From Lepidonotus clava (taxonomy: Eukaryota > Annelida > Polychaeta > Phyllodocida > Polynoidae): a DNA stretch of 64,000 bases. The translations under genes were made by a program, and so were the position numbers. Within the stretch, counting starts at the first letter, position 1. Each line of letters opens with the position of its first letter. The stretch lies in contig OW387147.1 of NCBI GenBank assembly GCA_936440205.1, positions 4,340,001 to 4,404,000 of the forward strand, in the 5' to 3' direction. Below are positions 24,601 to 37,265 of the stretch, piece by piece. The notes beneath the pieces are model-generated. The model was not told where the DNA came from. It made no database searches and worked only from the letters and a program-made list of their open reading frames with translations.

Positions 24601-27600
24601 GGAAGTGGAACCGGTTAGGAGTTCTATAAGAAAAGTTGTGGACAGACGGAGGTGGCAGAGGCCACACTATCCAGTCTGGTTAATGTGGTGGGTGGTCGGG
24701 GTTGATCCAAGCGGGGGCAGGGGCCACTCTGCTTGGCAATTCTCTCATGGGTCCTGACCGGTTCTGTCGATAGTTGCAGGTCGGGGGTGGGGGTTGTTGT
24801 TGGGGGTTTTGTTTTGTTTTGTGGGAGGGCCGGATCGCAGAGGGAGGCCTGACATCTCTGGAGCCTGTCCTACGCGGTCCAGGTCGCATCAGAGATTGTA
24901 TAGGCTAGGTGTTGCCCCCCAGCTGTCCTACACGGTCCAGTCTGGGGCTAAGGTCCCCCTAAGGGCAGACCGGCAAAGGGGGGAGATGGGCGAAATTTTG
25001 AATTATTGGGGTTTCGGTAAATACCTCATCAGGCCGTTTTCATGGTTGAATTTCACGGTGTCCACATAGGATCTTAGGGTATACTGAGTGTATATGCATT
25101 GGCTAATGGCATGGTGATAAGCTGTTTGCAGTCATAAAATCCTGGTGGTCAGTAGCTAGGCAGTGTCGCTTAGTGTGTGACCTCAGGGGGGCCAGCTCAG
25201 TGAGTAGGGGTTTGACGGTTTAGGTCGTGGGTGATACGAATAAGTGTCTGAGGCGTGCCCCTCGAGGTTGGGTTCTAGTAGCCCGTATCGATGGTGTTAA
25301 GGCCCATCGGTATTTGGCTACGTAGCCTGTGGATCCAATCAAACTCAGCATTAAGCTTCTGTTGGAGGGCCACCGGCTTACCCGGGGTCGTTTTACAAAA
25401 TTGTAGAATCCAGATCTCAACGTCGTCCAGGCGGCTGTGTCCTGTGGAGTTGAAGTGTCTGGAGACTTCAGTCTTCGTTGGGTCGTTCATGATATAGTGG
25501 AAGTGGGATTGGAAGCGTTTCTTCACGCTATTCTTTGTTTGACCTACATACTGTTTCCCGCATTTTTTTGCAGCCAATTGCATAGACCAGATTGTTGCTG
25601 TTACAGTCAACTTGCTGGCGGGTGAAGTACTTCTTACCTGTCACGTGCGATTTGATGTTCCCGGTTTTGTTTATTCTAGGGCAATATCTACACGTTTTGG
25701 TCCCGCATGTCTTCCTGTGCTTTGACTCATTGTGGACCCGGTCGTCGGGTGGGTTTTTCAGTCTGGCCCGGACCAGGATGTCTTTCAAGCATTTGGGTTT
25801 CCGATGTCCTATCTTGAAGACCCTACTGTGTAGGTGATGGGTCGATCGGACCTGTCTAGGAGGTCCAAGGTCTTACCGACTTGGTCTCCGAGTTGTTCGT
25901 TAGTGGGATTGTAGGTTGTTGTGAGGAAGAAGGGTAGTTCATCCTTCTTCATGCCTTTTCTGGGGGGTTGGCTAAGGAGGGTTTCCCTGTCTGTGTCAGC
26001 TACCTTCCGAAAGGATTCGATCAGGAGTTGATCCGGATATCCTTTCTGGATAAGGAGGGCAGCTTTATTGGCACAGTTGGACACAAAGTCTGTATCCTTA
26101 CTACAGATCCGTGGGAATCGTAGGAATTGTCCATATGGGAGACCCTTCTTGCAGTGATGAGGGTGGGCGGAATTGAATGGTAGGAAGTTGTTCCTGTCCG
26201 TTGGTTTACAGTAGAGGTTGGTGGTCAGTGACTTGCCTTCTAATGACACCGTGGTGTCTAGAAAGTTAACCTGGGAAGTTGACTGTTCGACCATGAACTT
26301 AATGGACTGGTGCGCCTTATTTAGATGCGCTGTGAATTTATATAACTCCTGTTCACCATGTTGCCAAATGCAGAAGATATCGTCTATGTATCTGAGACAT
26401 ATTTTCGGCTGGAGGGGGTAAGTGTAGACGTGTTTATCTTCGAATTCACTCATAAAAATATTGGCATATGAAGGGGCTACCTTGGTGCCCATTGCAGTGC
26501 CACCTATTTGTAGGTAGTTGGTGTTGTTAAATTGGAAGTTATTCATAGTGAGGACCTGGCTCAACATTTCCAATAGTGAGAGGTTGCTTGGTTGTTGGCC
26601 CAGTGCCCAATGTCTGCACAGGGCCTGGTATACTGCGTTGCAACCTTCATCATTTGGGATGTTGGTGTGCAGTGAACTGATGTCCAGGGTGAGTAAGATC
26701 TCATCACCTGTGATGCCATCTAGCGCAGCTACCTTATTAAGGAAGTCGGTTGTGTCACGTACATAAGATGTGCCCGTTTGGACAATCGGCGCCAGGAAAT
26801 GGTCAACGAATGCCGATATTCGTTCGGTGGGACTTTTGCTTGCCGACACTATCGGGCGACCGGGGACTGGCGTGGTGCCCTTGTGGATCTTTGGTAATAG
26901 GTAGAACTGAGCCGTCCGTGGTTCACTTGTAAGCAGAAAGGACTTGACTTTCTGTGTGATTTCTCCACGTAGCCTCATGTTCTCCAGTTGATCTTCTACT
27001 CTCTCATTGTGAGTCTCGGTTGGGTCGTTTTGGAGCTCTTTATAGAACTTTGGGTCTTTGAGCTGTCTCTCGCCTTCCTTTATATAGTCTTGTCTATTTT
27101 GTAGGATGACTGCCCCTCCTTTGTCTGCCTGTTTGATGACTATATCGTTGTTGTTGGCTAGTCCCTTTATGGCCTTCCCCAGGCTGGTCAGTAGGTTGTA
27201 TTTGGTGGGGGGGTCTATATCCGCTGCCAGGATCCCTAATTCATTCATCGTTATGATACTTTCGAGGTTAGGGGGGCCAAGGGGGGGTGGGGGGTCCAGT
27301 TGGAATTAGACTTTAGTTTAAGTCTAGAGGGATCTGCGAAGGGACCTGTACTGGTCTTTGGTTCGTTACTGGGTTGATTGATATTTTTGTTTAGCCAACA
27401 AGAGATTCTTAAAGAGCGGTTGAATTTATCTAAATCTCGTCTATGATCGCCGAGTTGAGGTTCCCCCGGAGTGGGACAGAACTTCCTAGTAATAGCTTTA
27501 TATTTCTGGTTGATATGGTAACAGAAACAAACAAGAAACTCAAATTTTAGTAACATTTTAGGCCTTTTCTGGTTACCATGGCAACCAAGTAACTCAGGAA

Positions 27601-30600
27601 ACCAATTTCAATCCTTCAGCTTCTAGAACTCTCAAAATGCATCAATTTGACATCTCACTTGTGTTTCTATCTTGCATATTAAGGAAGATACGGCCAAAAT
27701 ATGGGTAATTTCAAATTTGGCTATATTTTTGTTGGTTTCCATGGAAACCAACCATTTTTTACATTCTATAGTTATTATCTCATCAGACTCACTTGTTTCA
27801 TGAAGGCAGGATGTTTACCTTTCATATAAGTTTGCTCTTGTTTGTTATTGATTTATATTTGTGGTTGCTATGGTAACAGAAACCAACCAGAAACTCAAAT
27901 TTTGGTAAAATTTTAGGCCTTTTCTGGTTACCATGGCAACCGAGTAACTAGGGAAACTAATTTCAATCATTCAGATTATAGAACTCTCAGAATGCATCAA
28001 TTTGACATCTCACTTGTGTTTCTATCTTGCATATTAAGGAAGATATGGCCAAAATAGGGTTAACTGCAAATTTGGTTATATTTTAGTTGGTTTCCATGGT
28101 AACCAACTATTTTCTACAGTCTATACATATTATCTCAGCAAACTCCCTCATTTAATGATGGCAGGATGTATACCTTTCATATAAGTTTGTTCTTGTTTGT
28201 TATAGATTATATTTGTGGTTGCTATGGTAACAGAAACCAACCAGAAAGTCAAATTTTGGCAAAATTTTAGGCTTTCTCTGGTTACCATGGCAACCGAGTA
28301 ACTAGGGAAACCAATTTCAATCATTCAGCTTATAGAACTCTCAGAACGCATCGATTTGACATTTCATTTGTGTTTCTATCATGAATATTAAGGAAGACAT
28401 GGCCAAAATAAGGTTGTATTTTTTGTCCTTTATAAAATTTGACCTTTGACCTTGAAATGACCTTGAAACTGAAAAGAAAAATTCTCACCAAAACTTTTCT
28501 GAAACCTTAGGGTGTGTAGATTATAAAATCAGTCACAGAAATAAATTAACATGCATTTTCAAAAATAGCCCTTTTTTTTTACATAAGCTACCCTACTATA
28601 CAGTGCATGCAGTCATTAATAACAAATAAATAGTTGAAGTTAACATATTTGCTAGAGTTACAATCAGAAGTGTGTGTGGGAGGGGCGTTTAGAAAGCCCT
28701 AGACACCCGTTGGATCTGCCACTGACTTGGTTTAATGAGAAGGAAAATGAATTTCTTATAAGCCTATATCTCTAAATTAACATGAAATAACAGTAAATCT
28801 ATCCTAAGGAGTACATTGCATGGGGAATTGACATATAATTTGCATATTTTGATAGGGCAATGATTCAGATATACCTGCAATGCATGCAGTCATGAAGCAA
28901 GCCACGTTGCCTGCAATCATGGCCCTTACAGCAATTGTCGACATCTCAGATTTGCGGAAAGGTGCCATAGCTCCGAGTGAGCCAAGGATGATTCCAATCG
29001 AACCAATATTAGAAAAGCCACACAAGGCATAAGTCGCGATGACAGCTGACCGTTCCTGCAAAGTGGATTTTATTACTTTCCAGAGAAATAGATGTCAATA
29101 TCTTTTATTTAGGGCACATAATATCATAAATCATTTATAGGTCTTTATGTTATCATTTAGTATTAAATAGGTATCACTTTTGTTTGTTGGGTAATTTGGG
29201 CATAAAGCAACCAATAACCAGACAACTTTTGTTTCATCAAATATTGTAATATTGATAGGGTTGGTCAACTCACAATTCATATATAGATACAAGCTAAAAT
29301 AACTTATATATTGTATATAACTTATATATATCATTATCCTGATAGACCTAGTAAGACCAAAGTATGAGGGATGTACCCACCGAATAGATAATGCCATTAA
29401 CCAATGTCTCCCCACTGCCAAGGATTATGTCGTTACCACCATAGCTCATTGTTCCATTTGCGTAGCAGTTTTCAAGATAAGCAAGCTGAAAACAAAATGT
29501 ATTTGATACACATTAATAATATTATTGAAATTCATCACATTTTTGTAACTTATAAGAAGGACACCCTTTGGAGAATTCAAATTGATTGCTCTTAGTCTGT
29601 AACGTTTATAAGATGAAACTACTAGTAAAACCATTTTGTTGGAGGTTTTTCTTTGCAAGGTCTTAATAAATATCATAACAAGTGAGTAAGCAGTCATCCT
29701 ACCCTGTTCTTCTGTAGCACACCAAAGTCTTGGTAGGCAATGAATTCATTAAGGAAGGTCTTGATACCGATCAGTCGTCCAACCTGGAGGCAGTCTTCGG
29801 GCACCACTCCCATTGTGATTGCAAATGGGTAAAACAGGTATGACAATATGAACTGTTGAAAAGACAAACAGTTAAGTAATTAAGCCTTGCACTTGAAAAT
29901 TACTCTCACCAATAGAAATATAGTTATGGCAATACATTAATATCCCCATTGCCTTTGTAATTTATTTGGTTGTGGTACCATTAAAGGGATTGTATACAGT
30001 ACTATACATTAAAGACCATCTGTTTCATTTTGCAATGTTTTGACCATTCAAATAGGTGCGACCATAAAGCAAAATAAGGATACTTCTGATGCCACATTGA
30101 GACAATTGAATTGAAATGTGAGGAACTTTGCGCCAGTTTGTAATATACAAAATATACGAAGGTAAAATTTCAAGACCAGCTATGTTGAACGCTAGTGGTC
30201 ATTTATGGGTGTCATTTAGATATGGGGAGTTTGTAGTTAATCGTTACTCGAGACTGCCTATTATTGCCTCAGTTAATGTCACTAGTCGGGTGGTAGACTA
30301 CATCCGTGAAATGGGCATTCATATCCACAACAGGAATCTCGCTTGTCTGAGAGGAAGTTTATTGGTGTTTAATCCAAGGCATACAATGGCTGGTGCGTTA
30401 TGGCCTAAGGATCCGGCCCTCATTCAACACTGCCCAAGGCTAGCTTCGTCCTTAGAGTCCGCTTGTCTCAGTGCAGCAGCACAATGGTAAACTTCTATCC
30501 AAGTCACCTGATGTCTGTGTACATGGCTAAAACCAAACCCCGAATCGTATAGATTAGTATTGATCCAAGCAGGAAGTGTTCTCTGGCTTCGTTTGCCGGC

Positions 30601-33600
30601 TCAGCCCCTTATATATGCTATCCAATTATCAATTTTACCCAGGCAGCACTACTTACTGGGAGGTGCTCTGCGCCTGCCGTGGTTATACAGGTATATCACC
30701 TACCAGCAGCGTCTGCCATTCTCATACTTATATAATTTTGAATATTATTTACAATTCCTCTATAATTTCCTTCTCATCCAGTGACTTCTGTCTTCCATCT
30801 GACTTCTCAATCATAGAATCAAACAGAATATATTTCACACAAAAGAACTTCTAATACCCTATATGCACAATGACTTTTGTGCAATGTATCCTTAAGACTA
30901 CCATATAAGATAATTATGTGTTGACAAAATTATCTCTGGTCAACTGAAGAAGCAATCTATCAGCTAAACTTAAGGTAATTATATATAATATAGTATGTCA
31001 TATAAGACAGATTCTGCAATTGCAAAACAAACCTACAACTAATGGCATATCTAATGATATGCAAATAAATATGGCCAATACTTGATTAAAGCAGCTAATA
31101 GGTAATGTTTGCAGTGAGTATTCCCCAGTAAAACAAACCTCTAAGGTGAAGTCTACTGTTGGCCTTATGAGACCAACACGTTCTCCAAGCCAGCGAAGCG
31201 TCTCATTCAAGAATCGGAGGATGGACAGGAAGGCAATCAGAATAACTCCAACGTTAGCTATAAGGGCAATGGACCCTGATGCTCCAGTAGAGGCAGCCTC
31301 CACTATATTCTTGGCTTTACTGAAAATTCAAGATGGTTGAAGTACAGTGGCCCATTGCACAATGGATTTTTGTAACAATGATAACTTTAAGATAACTTTA
31401 AGATCATTTTTGCAACAACAATAGGTTTTGTAACAGCAACAGTTTTACATCTCTGTTTCTACTATATGAAATTAAATTCTGATAACTGATATATGAAGGG
31501 AAAAAAAGAAGTCAGTAACAGTTACAGCTCATTGAGGACATTCTAAATACTATTTCTAATTGTCAAAATGATTGCTGTTATGATAAAAGTAACAACCAAA
31601 TGTTTCGTTGTTTAATTGATTTTTGTTGCTACGAAATTCATTGTGCAATGGGCCACAGGTCAAAGGTATTGGAAGTCAAAATTTGACTGGACCTGGCAAG
31701 ACTTGGCTTGGCAGAAAATGAGGAAAAAGAGATCAGCCACCAGAGAGTGTGCTACTATCTTTTCAAATATCAAGAGCTGAAACAGATGCACATTCACTAT
31801 AAAACATTATCTGAACCCATTTTTACCAATCCTCTTTTTACAAACCAAAGCCTTATTATGTTCAACAAATTGCTCTCTTGTTTCTGGGATTAATTAATAA
31901 GTATCTTGCCTTAGATCTTCATGAGCATGGAAATAAATATTTCTCATTGCAATTTTATTTAGATAAGATGTATATGTACATTTTTCATTCAACACATTTT
32001 TTATTACCTCTTCTCCATGACCTTGACATCAGCTGCTGTGGTCTTTGACTTCTCTGTCTCTGGGTAGAACAGTTTGGACAAGGCCAGAGCAGCTGGAGCT
32101 GACATGACGGAGGCAGACAGAAGATGGTTTGCTGGAGCCTGAAGCAAATATTGTATTTCTCTGAGCATAAAGATCCTATTAAAGCTCCATAAGGTTAATG
32201 TGTGGCAGATACATCTTTTTGAAAAGGTGAAGGCATGATAAAAGAAAAGGGGGAGTGCCACCTATTTTTACAAAGTTTTAGTTTGAAAAGTGAAAAAAAA
32301 ATTCCAATGGAAGGGGGATGCCTGTCCCTGTGTCCTCCCCTCTAAATCCGCTACTGCCAAATCATTAATTTCTTGTAAACTTTTGTGTCTCAGAATTCTG
32401 AATCACTGTTGAGGTTTTGTGAAAAAAACATCTTATGCGAAGATCAAAGGACATTTGTTACCCCAAATTGGACGTAGGCACCAAATACAGAGCCAGCAAT
32501 GGTGCCAAACCCTCCTGCCATGACGGCATGCAGCTCTGAGCGCGTCAGTATGGGGATGAGTGGACGAATCATCAATGGGGCCTCAACCTGAAATACAATA
32601 CAAATCATCTTTACTGGTCAGAAATCTGTAGTCATTCCAGTCACAATTTTGTATCATATATATGGCCAACAGCAAATTCATTAGTCCAATGCTCCCTTTC
32701 ACTAAAGTCCCATACCCATTAAGTGACTTTTACAGTCAGCTGACAGATCGGCACTAAAATAAGATGATTCTTGTGATTGCCTGTTAGTATAGTACGGTGA
32801 AATATGCAAAATCAATTAAATCTAAATCAGTGCTTAAGTTGGCCAATTCTACCTCTAGAATCAGCCGATTTTAGGACTCCAACTCAGCAAAGGGGGTGGG
32901 GTGGTCTAGTGGGTAGCATTCTGGCATTGTATGTGGCCGGCCTGGGTTTGGTTTCCAGAGCTTACTGTTAGACCACCTTACCTTGCTGTCATGTCCATCC
33001 CCATAGATTTGGTCATCAGCACTTTGTACAACCCCAAAACAGTGTATTAGTCCTGATATAGCTGAAAAATTGCTGAATGGACACAATAAGCTCCAACAAT
33101 CATCATCATCCAACTCACCATTCCAACAAAGATGTTTGCGGCTGCACTGAGAGATTCGCCTCCAGTGGTGCCCATGCTGACCTGCATGATCCAGGCCATT
33201 TTCTGAATGACCACCTGCATCCAGCCCAGGTAGTAGACAATCGAGATGACACACGAGAAAAAGACTATGACGGGCAACACCTACATAAAAAGTGTGGAAT
33301 ATGTGGAAGAAAAATAAGGTATACAATTTCCATGTGGACACAGAGAGTACAAATCTGTAGAAGCAAATAAAGATCTGCATGAGGCAACACTAATGAAGGT
33401 TTCAGAATATCAAGTTCGAAATAAGTTTCAGAATATCAATACGAAATAAGAGTTTACCTGATTTTAAATTATATATCAATAATCGATTGAAGACAACATC
33501 AAATTAATATATTCAATCTAGTGTATATTTGTGTTGATGTCTATATCAAGTCTTCCTCTTCCATGTTATGACTTAATTCTATTTGTTTTACTTTTTATAG

Positions 33601-36600
33601 GGTTTTTATGTATTTTTATGCTGTTTCCAGCTATCTGTGTTTCTTAATTTCATGTCATAAGCAACTATTTCTATTGGGTTTTATAATCTATTTTTTATAT
33701 ATTTTATATATATTTGTCATTATTGATTACCAAAACTGTTATGAGGGCATGATTTTCATGCTTATCAGGCATCTAATGTAAACAAGTGTTTTTGCACTTA
33801 TTATGTGTCTGAATAAATAAAGGAATTAAAAAAAAAGTTATGAATTAGCCTTCATATAAACCTAGCATTCATCATACAATCATTCCTGGATTGAATGAGA
33901 AAAAGTATTGGAACTTTACATTAAAATCAACTACAGATGTTTTGCTGATTAAACACTCTGACAGACTGATCTCATACTAAAGAGTTATAGTTAGGGGCAG
34001 ATTTCTGAAAGAGGGGGGTCAGCATAAAGTTTAAGTGCTGAAACTGTGTGCATTTGTGCATACATAGGCATCATTTTCCCCTCTTTTGGTATTTTACCAA
34101 AAGGGGGTCGGGGAGGGGTGTCAGGACCCCCAGTACCCCTCCTTGGATCCGCCCCTGATTTAAGAAATTCAAAATTTTACAATTTAAGATATTTATAGGG
34201 ATGAAAAATGTTAGAGGGATGAAAAAGTATTATTCATACAAAACAAATTATCTTACTGTGGCAGCGACCACAAATTCGTCAACTAGCCGATTGCCCAATA
34301 AAAACCTTGCTCCAGCCTCGGCATGACTGAGAAACTCATTGACCCTGTCACCGAGCCACTCAAACACCATTCGACCAACTGACCACCTCAGGATGAAAAA
34401 GGCAAACACAAACTGTAGTGCCATTCCCCAAACCACAGGGCGCCAGCGGACCTGAAATGTAGTCAAAATGGGTTAAAATGAAATTTAAAGCCACTTTCTG
34501 GTCCGTGAGGATGTCATCATTTTTTATGTTGTAACTCTTGTTTAACTGTGCTAAATTTGTGACATGACCAATAATATTGCCTGATTATGTTCTCACATCG
34601 CAAATCACATCAACGGCCGTTGCATCATTAGGCTTACATCAGCAGACATACTCCCTTTAAAACTGGGTATGATAACTGACTCTGCCTGCCTATTTAAAGG
34701 TCTCAGTACACATACCCAGTATTGAATGTTATATTGTTTAGAAAATACTAGGTTTTATTTTTATTTTCAACGCTACAGATATTGGAAGAGCCCAACTAGT
34801 TTTGTAAAACAAAAAGAAACATGTGCCATGCAATTCTTTTAAATCCTTACCCTTGAGGGGCTGTAGGAGAAGATGAAGAGGACCAAGATGTAGATGCAGA
34901 TCCCAGAGAGAGATACCAGGTTATAAGGACTCTTAGATACAACAGCCACATCATTGATTATCAAACCAATAACCACAAGCCAAATAAGCCCAACCAATAA
35001 CCTGCAAGAAATGTGTAATACTAATTACATTGTTGAGCAAACGATTTACCATCTTTTTCATCAAATATATTCAGAATCAAATAAAATATAAAATTGTTGT
35101 ATGAGTCATATGTGGATTTCCTTTTGTAAATTCAGTAATATAATTATATTTAACTGACATATATGTAATTTTACTACTAGTTGTCATATTTTTGGAAGAA
35201 CAGTGGCTTCCACTAATTGATGTAAAAGTAGACTAAATAAAACCAAAATTGTTTTTCTTCCAAATTTTTACATGAGGTTTCACATGACTTGACAAAATAA
35301 AATTTAAGTTACTTAGGGACTCTTGAATTTAACGAAGTTTCAAATGCATCCTTTAAAACACTCTTCTTCCCTTGCTTTGTCTAATAGATTTGCAGTTTGG
35401 ATTGAGTAATTTAAACTTTTAAGGCCTCATCAAGTCACGGTCTTTTATGTATAAACAATATGCATATAGAAATATTCAATATTCACCATGAAAGTAATTC
35501 ATTGTATTTCTCCATCCAGTCTGTGCAGGGCTTACATGCTCGAGCAATAGTTTTCCCATACAAGCGCTTGATAACATGGATGATGATGAAGAATATAATG
35601 AGGCACGTAACCCACAACAAGCGAATGGATCCTTCATCGCCAAACTTGTAATGCATTGCAAACCCAAAGTAAACGGCATATCCAATAGCCAGCACACAGT
35701 AAATCGCTCTCCAGATGTAACCGTCATGTTCCATGTAGGTGACACTAACGGCTTCTGTCACCCTCGTGACAAATGCTACACAGGCGTTTGGGGCTTCTTC
35801 TTCTGGCAGTGGTTCTGATATGTACATATCGGAATGCACCCTGACCACATCATCATCTTTACCACGCTGTAGGAAAAAGTAATGAGTAAACTATTGATTT
35901 GTAATTAATGTTTCAAATTCTCCTCACCATGGATAGCTTATTTACTGCATCATACCGTCAAACTAGCCTGGGTCAAAACAATTAAGGCCCTAAGCATACA
36001 ATATTTCATTAGTCATCACATTCTTTGTGGTTTAACGTAATGGAAAAAGAATATATCAATCACACATGATAATTTGGTAAATAGCTGTATATTTTCTAAA
36101 CATTTCCTTGTGTTTTTTTCATCTACCAAAATTGCCAAAATTAACCTACAGGTACCTAAAATGCTGTAAATCAGCTTTCTGTGGTAGGGAGAACTTGTTT
36201 CTTAATTTGGAAAAATGAGAACTGACCTTATGCATGCAGTCATTTCAGCAGTAATATTTTTCAATGATGGACACAGGAAAACAGTCAATTCATGCTTGAT
36301 ATAGAGAGGACAGTTATGGTTTCCACTACAATTTCTAATAACCATCAATATCTCTAAGTTACAGCCTAATAAAGAACTTAGGCAACCATTAGTTTTTAAT
36401 CAAAAAATAGGTTTTTGAGAAAACTACAAGATCTTATCCCACTAGGTATCATCAAGCATAGATGGTTACATGACTATTAGGAGAAAATAACCAACATCTA
36501 TCAATTTCATAAGGAACTTATAGCTTTGAAAATTGAAAACACAGGATTATTGCAGATAACTCTGATTCGATATCACATCGTGTGCTTTGGTATTGTTGGC

Positions 36601-37229
36601 ATCAAAAGGATTAAGTTAATGACTATAAACTGCAAACATTTTACATAAACATGTCTGATTAATTCTAAGATAATCCACCAGATGGCATCTTGGTGAAGTG
36701 TCATTGAAAAGTACTACCACTACTTCTTTTACTTGGTAAATGCCTGTTAATGTTGCCCTCTCTTTATGAATTTTTCAAATACTGTGAGCATATTTATTTT
36801 TGTGTGTACATATTTTCCCTTAATTAGCGTGTATGTTATTTCATTGAAAAATGTTCAATGCGAGTATATCTTTTAACATACCATAATTATAGAGGGTCTA
36901 ACCCTTGTTAACGCAAAATTAGATACCTGTGAATTTGTCCTTGAGGGCAAATCCGTAACATATTTATACACGGGAAATTATCAATCTGACAGTAGACCTA
37001 CTTTAAATTACATATATTACATACATAGATACCTATATATGTATATTAGTGTCTACAGTAGAAAACTATATAAACACATAAAAGTACAAAGGATGATACT
37101 ATACAAGATCATTGATATAAGAAAAGGAAGACAGAAAATAAGAAAACAGTTAAAGCATGACTTATTTTGGCCAAAGGTGGACAAAGGTGATTGTGTTTTC
37201 TTCTGATCGCCCATCAGTATAGTATATTG

Positions 37230-37265
<36 letters not shown>

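Larger units (their letters stand above)
24380..27490 (-). mobile_element. Penelope-like element (PLE), about 3.1 kb
   Basis: The reverse transcriptase and GIY-YIG endonuclease order on the minus strand is diagnostic of Penelope-like elements. The limits come from the host repeat: the X-box motifs at 24112 and 27572 are 3460 bp apart instead of 355, leaving about 3105 bp of insertion. The region is GC-richer than its surroundings. An upstream frame (27251-27556) contains KFCPTPGEP and RSLRISC, typical of PLE N-termini, and is out of frame with the reverse transcriptase near C-rich runs at about 27270-27295. Confidence 0.88.
19012..28598. mobile_element. Large inverted-repeat (foldback) element filling the last intron of copy B
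   Basis: The left end TAGTAGGGT at 19012 and the inverted ACCCTACTA at 28590-28598 begin long arms. The arms share gaaaatgc(t/a)tgttaattta, then aaaagttttggtgagaattt, then repeated TCAAGGTCA, then tandem 355-bp units. The left arm keeps three units (about 19980-20880). The right arm has four in inverted orientation, one of them split by a Penelope-like element. The middle holds a degenerate GGGATA-type array and unassigned DNA. No transposase is recognised. Confidence 0.65.

Noticed and set aside
24572-25069. GC-rich frames on both strands
   Set aside because: They lie in the 3' part of the Penelope-like element and have low-complexity translations.
30128-30490. 120-aa plus-strand open frame
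   Set aside because: It lies in a dispersed repeat, and the frame is not kept in the copy at 40.2-40.6 kb.
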